DNA of 5,667 nt from Deltaproteobacteria bacterium (GTDB taxonomy: Bacteria; Desulfobacterota; Desulfobacteria; Desulfobacterales; Desulfatibacillaceae): NCBI GenBank assembly GCA_021815525.1, contig JAKAGN010000206.1, positions 1-5,667 of the forward strand, read 5' to 3'. The position numbers and the translations under genes were made by a program. Numbering within the stretch: position 1 is the stretch's first letter; every line of letters begins with the position of its first letter. The notes under the pieces were generated by a model. It ran no database searches and was not told the DNA's origin. It saw nothing but the letters and a program-made list of their open reading frames with translations. Positions 1 through 4,369 of the stretch are shown here, one piece after another.

Positions 1-2
1 TG

Positions 3-59
3 GCGGGACGGATTGCTTCGCAATCCGTCCCGCAGCTTGTGGGCTTCGCATTCGGCCGG
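3..59. repeat. Hairpin-plus-tail repeat, copy A
   Basis: A perfect 14-bp inverted repeat (3-16 against 20-33, loop TTC) is followed by the tail GGGCTTCGCATTCGG (41-55). A second element at 3264-3317 has the same plan: a perfect stem with a 3-nt loop, the same TTGC/GCAA apex, then GGGCTTCACATTCCG. The stems differ in sequence but both remain fully paired, as expected of a dispersed structured repeat. No T-run follows the stem, so it does not look like an ordinary intrinsic terminator. It lies upstream of the adk promoter. Its function is unknown. Confidence 0.5.
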
Positions 60-145
60 TCAACAAGCCAAACGCGAAAGAAGGCTACATGCCGTCACCC
101 GGCTTCCGGCAAGGCCGAAGGGACGCCGCATCCATCATCCATGCC

Positions 146-174
146 TTGACAAGCCGCTTTCCATCGCTTAGAAC
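146..174 (+). promoter_or_regulatory. Probable sigma-70-type promoter of adk
   Basis: A perfect -35 hexamer TTGACA (146-151) is separated by 17 bp from TAGAAC (169-174), a 4/6 match to TATAAT. Transcription would begin near 181, leaving a leader of about 50 nt before the adk start at 232. The leader contains a small GC-rich hairpin (195-208, 5-bp stem CGGCC/GGCCG) and then the Shine-Dalgarno AAAGGAG (219-225). The prediction rests on motif and spacing only. Confidence 0.5.
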
Positions 175-231
175 CCCATGCGATGCAAAATCATCGGCCG
201 GACGGCCGTTTATCTGAGAAAGGAGCTTAAA

Positions 232-903
232 ATGCGGATTCTTTTTTTCGGACCCAACGGAAGCGGCAAGGGCACCCAGGGCGCCATCGTGAAGGAGAAG
301 TACAAGCTCCCCCACATCGAAAGCGGGGCCATCTTCCGCGAGAACATCGGCAAGGGCACCGAGCTTGGTAAAAAGGCCAAGGCCTTCATCGACAAGGGCG
401 ACCTTGTGCCCGACGACATAACCATCCCCATGATCCTGGACCGCCTGGGCCAGGCCGACTGCAAGAACGGCTGGCTCTTAGACGGCTTCCCCCGTAACGT
501 CAACCAGGCCAAGATGCTGGACGAGGCCCTCCAGAAGGCCGGCATGGGCCTCGACATCGTGATCGAGATCGTGCTGGACCGCGAGATCGCCAAGAACCGC
601 ATCATGGGGCGGCGCCTGTGCGTCAACGACAACAACCACCCCAACAACATCTTCATCGACGCCATAAAGCCCAATGGCGACAAGTGCCGGGTCTGCGGCG
701 GGGATCTTAAGACCCGCTCCGACGACCAGGACGAGGCCGCCATCGGCAAGCGCCACGATATCTACTACGACACCGCCACCGGCACCCTGGCCTCCGCCTA
801 CTACTTCCGCGACAAGGCCAAGGCCGGCGGCCTGCGCTACATCGTTCTCGACGGCAAGCCGGGCGTGAAGGAAGTGGCGGCGGAGCTTATGGGCAAGCTC
901 TAA
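232..903 (+). CDS. adk: Adenylate kinase with metal-binding LID domain
   Basis: This cytoplasmic enzyme (223 aa) catalyses ATP + AMP = 2 ADP. In sulfate reducers it also recovers the AMP formed after sulfate activation. Visible features are the P-loop GPNGSGKGTQ (7-16), the AMP-binding stretch HIESGAIFRENI (28-39), the DGFPRN motif (84-89) and the LID (about 126-165). The LID carries C130-X5-H136-X15-C152-X2-C155, the ligand set described for the Zn/Co/Fe-binding adenylate kinases of Desulfovibrio, rather than the four-Cys Gram-positive type or the metal-free E. coli type. The conserved RSDDQ and the IGKRHDIYY segment follow. Length is normal. The ATG at 232 was chosen because AAAGGAG lies 6 nt upstream and the protein then begins directly at the first beta strand. 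An in-frame ATG at 178 has no Shine-Dalgarno and precedes the predicted transcription start. The gene has its own promoter candidate and a strong terminator, so it is probably monocistronic. Confidence 0.97.
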   Translation: MRILFFGPNGSGKGTQGAIVKEKYKLPHIESGAIFRENIGKGTELGKKAKAFIDKGDLVPDDITIPMILDRLGQADCKNGWLLDGFPRNVNQAKMLDEALQKAGMGLDIVIEIVLDREIAKNRIMGRRLCVNDNNHPNNIFIDAIKPNGDKCRVCGGDLKTRSDDQDEAAIGKRHDIYYDTATGTLASAYYFRDKAKAGGLRYIVLDGKPGVKEVAAELMGKL

Positions 904-950
904 AGACGGCTCTCAGGCGCGGCCCACGGCCGGCCTTGGATTCGAGGAAA

Positions 951-993
951 GGAGGGAAGGCCTTTATGAACAAAAGGCTTTCCCTTTCTTTTT
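951..993 (+). terminator. Intrinsic terminator of adk
   Basis: A stem of about 15 bp pairs 951-965 with 973-987 around a 7-nt loop (966-972). It contains three G-T wobbles and runs into a T-rich tract (985-993, TTTCTTTTT). It starts 48 nt after the adk stop and reads in the adk direction. Stem length and T-tract together make it a convincing rho-independent terminator. Confidence 0.85.
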
Positions 994-1072
994 CCTGAAG
1001 ATGCTGCTTGATCGTCGGACGGACTTCGCGGCCGTTTGAAAATTGAATGCGCTTTTCCCCGGGGGCTATGCC

Positions 1073-1798
1073 ATGAAACTTCCCAAACGCGCAGCCGAGT
1101 GGTCCTATTACGTCGAAAAATATCTTTTCCCGCTCTATTTTTCCTTCATTTCAGCCAAAAGCGCATACAACATCTGGAAAAACGGCTGGTGGGAAAAGTT
1201 CATCTGGTACTGGGGCAGGGATTGGCGCCAGGCCCTTTCGGCCTCCTACAACCTCTCCTCCGAAACGCTTCTCATCATCTTCAACGTCATGGTGGGCGTG
1301 TTTCTCGTCATGGCCAAAAAGCCCGAGCGCCCGCCGGAGCGGCCCCGCGACATCCTGGTGCCCTTCGCCGCCACATTCTTCTACGTGGCCTACGGCGTGC
1401 TGCCCCCCTTTTTCCCGGCGCTTCTGCTGGAGAATCCTTTTCCCGTCTCCGCCCGGGGAACCTTTGTAATCGCAAGCTGGCTTCTCATGCTGGCCGGCCT
1501 CGCCCTCAACATTTTCTCCCTCTATCACCTGAGGCGTTCCTTCGCGGTTTTCGTGCAGGTGAAAAAGGTAGTTTTTTCTGGGCCTTATGCCTTCATCAGG
1601 CATCCCATGTACACAAGCCACCTCCTTATGGCCGCCGGGCTCGTGCTCTACTTCTTTTCCCCCGCCATCTTCGCCATCTGGATCGCGCACGCCGCGCTCC
1701 TCGCCTACCGCGCCCGCCTGGAGGAGGAGGCCATAGCCGCCCACGACCCCGGCTACCGCGGCCACATGGCCCGCACCGGCTTCCTGGTGCCGCTCTGA
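1073..1798 (+). CDS. Membrane methyltransferase, ICMT/PEMT-like family
   Basis: A 241-aa polytopic inner-membrane protein. The C-terminal half has the hallmark of the isoprenylcysteine carboxyl methyltransferase / phospholipid methyltransferase-like families: GPYAFIRHPMY (170-180), a hydrophobic hairpin (about 183-212), an acidic stretch RLEEEA (215-220), then DPGYRGHMARTGFLVP (225-240). In this superfamily the RHPxY and downstream Glu/Tyr segments form the S-adenosylmethionine site. Further hydrophobic segments lie near 15-29, 64-80, 95-118 and 130-150. Bacterial members have unknown or varied substrates (lipids, quinones, small thiols), so none is assigned. The ATG at 1073 follows a G-rich stretch (GGGGGC, about 1060-1066). 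A TTG at 1043 would add ten residues and has no good Shine-Dalgarno. Upstream lies the adk terminator; downstream the sigma-54 regulator converges with only 18 bp between stop codons. No convincing promoter was found in 994-1072. No functional link to the operon at 3618 is evident. Confidence 0.85.
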   Translation: MKLPKRAAEWSYYVEKYLFPLYFSFISAKSAYNIWKNGWWEKFIWYWGRDWRQALSASYNLSSETLLIIFNVMVGVFLVMAKKPERPPERPRDILVPFAATFFYVAYGVLPPFFPALLLENPFPVSARGTFVIASWLLMLAGLALNIFSLYHLRRSFAVFVQVKKVVFSGPYAFIRHPMYTSHLLMAAGLVLYFFSPAIFAIWIAHAALLAYRARLEEEAIAAHDPGYRGHMARTGFLVPL

Positions 1799-1816
1799 GG
1801 AGCGCGCGGCCCTCCC

Positions 1817-3190
1817 TCACTGCAGCGAGCGATCCATCTTCTTCAGGCGGCTCCAGAGGGTGACCCGGCTCACGCCCAGCCTGCGGGCGGCCTCGGCCTT
1901 GTTGCCGCCCGCCTGGCGCAAAACATCGAGGATGCGTTCGGGCGTAAGATCGACTGGGCCCCGCTGGGGCGCGGGCGGAGCCGCCGGAGCCGGCGCGGGT
2001 GCCGCGGCTTCCAGGTCCGGCAGGTGGGCGGGCTCGATCTCGCCCTCCGGGCACACCACGAAGGCGAAGGAGAGCACGTTCACCAGCTCACGCACGTTTC
2101 CGGGCCAGGAATGATCCACAAGCCGCGCCAGGGCCGCGCGCCCCACCCCGGTGATGGCCTTTCCGGTCTTAAGGCGCAGGTTCTCCACGTGGTGCTCCAC
2201 GAGGAGCGGAATGTCCCCGGCCCGCTCCCGCAAGGGGGGCATCCGCACGGTGAACACGCCGATCCGGTAATAGAGGTCGCGGCGGAAGCGCTCCTTTTCG
2301 ATGAGATCGTTCAAGTCCCGGTTGGTGGCGGCGATGACCCGGGCGTCGATGGGTATGGGCCGGTTCTCGCCCACCCGCTCTATCTCCCGCTCCTCCAGGA
2401 CCCGCAGGAGCTTCACCTGCACCGAGGGCGGCATGTCGCCGATCTCGTCCAAAAAGATGTCCCCGCCCTGGGCCGCCTCGAAACGGCCGGTCCGGTTGCG
2501 GTCCGCCCCCGTGAAGGCCCCCTTTACGTGCCCGAAAAGCTCGCTTTCCAGAAGCTCCTCGTTCAAGGCCGCGCAGTTCACCGCCACGAAGGGCCCCTTG
2601 GCGCGCGGGCCGATTCGGTGTATGGCCCGGGCCGCCAGCTCCTTTCCGGTGCCGCTCTCTCCGGCGATCACCACCGGCACGTCCGAGCGGGCCACGCTGG
2701 ATAAAAGCTCGTACACCCGCCGCATGGGGGCGGAGGTCCCGATCATGCCGTGAAAACCGTCCGTTTCCTTGAGGCGGCCCCGGAGGCTCCGGATCACGCG
2801 GTCCCGCGCCTCCATCTCCCCCAGGTCCGCCAGGTTCTCCACCCCGCCCAGGACCGCTCCCTTCTCGTCGGTCAGCACCGTGGCGTTCTTCATGACGGAG
2901 ATGCGCCGGCCGTCCTTGGTGACGAGGTTGCAGCGCCAGCCCCGCACCTGCCCCACGTCGAAGAGCCGGCAGTAGGCGCTCCCGCCCTCCTCCCCCCGGA
3001 CCCCGCCGCAGGCCTCGCCGCCCAGTATCCGGCAGCTCCGGCCCAGAAGCTCCTCCCGCGAGTAGCCGGTGAGCTTCTCCATCGCCGGGTTCACCGCCTC
3101 GATGACGCCCCCGGTGCTCACCACCATGAGGCCGTCCGCCATGGTCTCCAGGATGGTCTTCCAGTACCGCCCGTACTCGTCCGCTTCCAC
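1817..3190 (-). CDS. Sigma-54-dependent activator, PAS-AAA+-Fis
   Basis: A bacterial enhancer-binding protein (457 aa) that uses ATP to open sigma-54 RNA polymerase promoters. Domains in order: an N-terminal PAS sensor (about 7-125) containing C53, C61, C74 and C87; a short linker helix; the AAA+ domain with Walker A GESGTGKE (177-184), sigma-54-contacting GAFTGA (224-229), Walker B GGDIFLDEIGDM (242-253), sensor AATNRDL (288-294), RRDLYYRI (303-310) and WPGNVREL (362-369); an Ala/Pro linker (about 395-409); and a Fis-type helix-turn-helix (about 416-452, NKAEAARRLGVSRVTLW). There is no response-regulator receiver domain, so control is probably by direct sensing in the PAS domain. The GTG at 3190 was chosen because AAGGGGG (3195-3201) precedes it and it opens just before the PAS domain. 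A longer in-frame reading from TTG 3340 would add 50 residues encoded by GC-rich hairpins and one copy of a repeat. It is transcribed divergently from the tusA operon, whose promoter is sigma-54-type, so that operon is its likely target. Confidence 0.95.
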   Translation of the reverse strand: MEADEYGRYWKTILETMADGLMVVSTGGVIEAVNPAMEKLTGYSREELLGRSCRILGGEACGGVRGEEGGSAYCRLFDVGQVRGWRCNLVTKDGRRISVMKNATVLTDEKGAVLGGVENLADLGEMEARDRVIRSLRGRLKETDGFHGMIGTSAPMRRVYELLSSVARSDVPVVIAGESGTGKELAARAIHRIGPRAKGPFVAVNCAALNEELLESELFGHVKGAFTGADRNRTGRFEAAQGGDIFLDEIGDMPPSVQVKLLRVLEEREIERVGENRPIPIDARVIAATNRDLNDLIEKERFRRDLYYRIGVFTVRMPPLRERAGDIPLLVEHHVENLRLKTGKAITGVGRAALARLVDHSWPGNVRELVNVLSFAFVVCPEGEIEPAHLPDLEAAAPAPAPAAPPAPQRGPVDLTPERILDVLRQAGGNKAEAARRLGVSRVTLWSRLKKMDRSLQ

Positions 3191-3204
3191 GCCGCCCCCT
3201 TGGA

Positions 3205-3254
3205 AAGGAATAAAAGCGCCTCCGGCGGCCGGGGGCGCAAACCGCCCCCGGGCC
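3205..3254 (-). promoter_or_regulatory. Attenuator-like leader of the sigma-54 regulator
   Basis: Read on the minus strand, the leader can form a hairpin with stem GCGCC/GGCGC plus CCGG/CCGG and one mismatch (3216-3238). It is followed immediately by TTTTATTCCTTT (3215-3204), which looks like an intrinsic terminator ending about 15 nt before the GTG start. An alternative stem (3227-3237 with 3243-3254, core GGGGGCG/CGCCCCC, one bulge) uses the same bases and cannot coexist with it. This mutually exclusive arrangement resembles an attenuator. The region is very GC-rich, so chance pairing is a real alternative. Confidence 0.3.
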
Positions 3255-3263
3255 CCCGATATG

Positions 3264-3317
3264 GCGGAGCCTTGCTGCGCAAGGCTCCGCGGGCTTTGGA
3301 GGGCTTCACATTCCGCC
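3264..3317. repeat. Hairpin-plus-tail repeat, copy B
   Basis: A perfect 12-bp inverted repeat (3264-3275 against 3279-3290, loop TGC) is followed by GGGCTTTGGA and then GGGCTTCACATTCCGCC (3301-3317). The tail matches copy A (41-55) at 13 of 15 positions, and the stem apex TTGC-3nt-GCAA is shared. It lies 74 bp upstream of the regulator GTG, in the divergent control region. It may be a dispersed REP-like element. Confidence 0.5.
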
Positions 3318-3348
3318 CCCCGGCCGTCCCCGCGCCGCAAGGCATTTC

Positions 3349-3400
3349 GCCGTTAAGCCTGAACGCTCTCTTAACGCCGGCTTAACGGCTTAACGTTAAT
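3349..3400. promoter_or_regulatory. TTAACG cluster: probable enhancer for the activator
   Basis: Five TTAACG/CGTTAA units occur in 49 bp: 3351-3356 (inverted), 3371-3376, 3382-3387, 3390-3395 and 3394-3399 (inverted, overlapping). Two form the perfect 11-bp inverted repeat GCCGTTAAGCC (3349-3359) / GGCTTAACGGC (3379-3389), and 3380-3395 is a tandem GCTTAACG repeat. The cluster lies about 100-150 bp upstream of the -24 element at 3496, the usual distance for upstream activating sequences of enhancer-binding proteins. It is also upstream of the divergent activator gene, so it may serve autoregulation. Binding by the neighbouring Fis-type HTH is inferred. Confidence 0.65.
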
Positions 3401-3469
3401 ACGGTCCGCGTCCTTCCGCAAGCCATAGATTCAGCGCCATAAAAATATTCCTTAAAAACAGCTAGTTGT

Positions 3470-3488
3470 CCATTATTTCAAAAAATGG
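3470..3488. promoter_or_regulatory. AT-rich palindrome before the -24 box
   Basis: CCATTATTT (3470-3478) and AAAAAATGG (3480-3488) form an inverted repeat with one mismatch, centred on 3479, in an AT-rich stretch (about 3438-3486) that stands out from the GC-rich surroundings. It lies between the TTAACG cluster and the sigma-54 promoter. It could be a second regulator site or a bendable segment that helps DNA looping. No clear IHF consensus was identified. Confidence 0.3.
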
Positions 3489-3495
3489 CCCACCC

Positions 3496-3511
3496 TGGCA
3501 CTCCTCTTGCT
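3496..3511 (+). promoter_or_regulatory. Sigma-54 (-24/-12) promoter of the tusA-mvhD-hdrA operon
   Basis: TGGCAC (3496-3501), five bases, then TTGCT (3507-3511) matches the sigma-54 consensus TGGCAC-N5-TTGCW, with GG (3497-3498) and GC (3509-3510) exactly ten bases apart. Transcription is expected near 3522, giving a leader of about 96 nt before tusA. The leader contains a perfect 7-bp GC stem (3568-3574 with 3593-3599) just ahead of the Shine-Dalgarno. The enhancer-like cluster upstream and the divergent sigma-54 activator gene support the call strongly. Confidence 0.88.
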
Positions 3512-3617
3512 CATAGGACGGCCGGACATGCCAAGCCCTTCCCCGATGGGGCGGGGCGCAACAACGGGGCCCGCGGCCATCCTTAAAAACGGGCGGGCCG
3601 AAAACCAAGGAGGAAGC

Positions 3618-3872
3618 ATGGAAGATTCCGAGCTATTGGCGCTGGCCGCGGCCGGCGTGGTGGACGCAAGGGGCAGCGCCTGCCCCGGGCCGCTTCTGGA
3701 AGCCAAGAAGGGCATCGGCAAGGTGAAGGTGGGCGAGGTACTGGAAATCGTCTCCAACGACTCCGGCACCCGCAAGGACATCCCGGTATGGGCCGGAAAG
3801 GTGGGCCACGAGTTCCTGGGCGTAGTGGCGGCCGACGGCTGCGACCGCATCTTCGTGCGCCGCAAGAAGTAA
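3618..3872 (+). CDS. TusA/SirA-family sulfur carrier protein
   Basis: A small cytoplasmic protein (84 aa) of the TusA (SirA/YedF) family. It opens with VDARGSACPGPLLEAKKGI (15-33); C22 in the CPGP motif is the cysteine that carries persulfide sulfur in characterised members. The segment GEVLEIVSNDSGTRKDIPVWAGKVGHEFLGV (39-69) is the family's conserved second half. A second cysteine, C75, lies near the C-terminus. The ATG at 3618 follows an excellent AAGGAGGA (3607-3614). The in-frame TTG at 3507 cannot be used because it is part of the -12 promoter element and upstream of the expected transcript start. It is the first gene of the sigma-54 operon, 59 nt ahead of mvhD. Standing beside HdrA- and MvhD-type genes suggests sulfur transfer to or from an Hdr-like complex rather than tRNA thiolation, as in sulfur-oxidising sHdr clusters, but that role is inferred. 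Confidence 0.92.
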   Translation: MEDSELLALAAAGVVDARGSACPGPLLEAKKGIGKVKVGEVLEIVSNDSGTRKDIPVWAGKVGHEFLGVVAADGCDRIFVRRKK

Positions 3873-3883
3873 AAGAAAAGACA

Positions 3884-3919
3884 GGCAAAAGCGCCTTCGG
3901 CCGCGGAGGCGCTCTTGCC
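3884..3919 (+). other. Strong intercistronic hairpin between tusA and mvhD
   Basis: Positions 3884-3899 pair with 3904-3919 over 16 positions (one A-C mismatch at 3889/3914 and one G-T wobble at 3897/3906) around the tetraloop GCCG. The stem fills most of the 59-nt gap between tusA and mvhD and ends exactly where the mvhD Shine-Dalgarno AAGGGAG (3920-3926) begins. No T-tract follows, so a simple terminator is unlikely. It could protect the tusA mRNA end, mark a processing site, or modulate mvhD translation. Confidence 0.6.
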
Positions 3920-3931
3920 AAGGGAGACACC

Positions 3932-4369
3932 ATGCAAGCGAACGCGGAGGCGGGAAAAATACTGATCCTGGCCACGGAGTCCTGCGCCTATCCCGGGGCC
4001 AACTCCGTGGGGCAGGCGCATTCGTCCTACCCGGCCAACACATACATCGTAAGGGTCCGCACGCCAGCCATGTTTCCGGAGAGCTTCTACCTGGGCTGCT
4101 TCGAAAAGGGTATCGCCGGCGTCATCGTCATGTCCTGCGGCGAGGAGTGCCCCTACAAGGGAGCCTATCACGCCCTGGCCAGGCGCGTGGACCGCGTCAC
4201 GGCCATCATGAAGGAGCGGGGCATGGACATCAGGAGGCTCCGGCTCACCTCCATCTGCACGGTGTGCAACCGAGCGTTTCTAAGGGAGATCGCCCAGATG
4301 AACGAGGTGGTGAAGGACATTGCGGCCAGGGAAGGCGCGGGGCAAAGCGCCGGAAAGGAGGCCCCATGA
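3932..4369 (+). CDS. MvhD/FlpD-type hydrogenase iron-sulfur subunit, variant cysteines
   Basis: A cytoplasmic 145-aa protein recognisable as the MvhD/FlpD family (hydrogenase iron-sulfur subunit), which carries a [2Fe-2S] cluster and passes electrons between a hydrogenase or dehydrogenase and HdrA. Recognisable segments are KILILATESCAYPGANSVGQ (9-28), SYPANTYIVRV (32-42), the GIAGVIVMSCGEECPYKGAYH core (60-80) and the RRVDRVTAIMKERGMDIRRLRL helix region (84-105). Cysteines are C18, C56, C69, C73, C109 and C112. As I recall the family, characterised MvhD has CxxC in the first segment and GC-x4-C in the core. Here the first segment keeps one Cys, the core is C-x3-C, and an extra CTVC stands at 109-112. 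The cluster ligands may therefore be rearranged. The ATG at 3932 has AAGGGAG 5 nt upstream. The stop overlaps the hdrA start (ATGA), indicating translational coupling and probably a complex with HdrA. The redox partner is unknown. Confidence 0.82.
   Translation: MQANAEAGKILILATESCAYPGANSVGQAHSSYPANTYIVRVRTPAMFPESFYLGCFEKGIAGVIVMSCGEECPYKGAYHALARRVDRVTAIMKERGMDIRRLRLTSICTVCNRAFLREIAQMNEVVKDIAAREGAGQSAGKEAP

Noticed and set aside
3..33. Hairpin of repeat copy A as an intrinsic terminator of an upstream gene
   Set aside because: The stem is perfect but no T-tract follows in either direction, and the tail is shared with a second copy elsewhere, so a repeat fits better.
178..231. Upstream ATG extending adenylate kinase by 18 residues
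   Set aside because: No Shine-Dalgarno precedes it, it lies before the predicted transcription start (about 181), and adenylate kinases begin directly at the strand before the P-loop, as the ATG at 232 does.
1626..2054. Arg/Gly/Pro-rich minus-strand open frame across the methyltransferase and regulator ends
   Set aside because: Its composition is typical of an out-of-frame reading of GC-rich DNA, and it overlaps two well-supported genes.
3191..3340. N-terminal extension of the sigma-54 activator from TTG 3340
   Set aside because: The extra 50 residues would be encoded by GC hairpins and a repeat copy and match no domain. GTG 3190 has a good Shine-Dalgarno and starts just before the PAS domain.
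3507..3617. N-terminal extension of TusA from TTG 3507
   Set aside because: That codon is part of the -12 promoter element and upstream of the expected transcript start. ATG 3618 has a near-perfect Shine-Dalgarno and gives normal TusA length.
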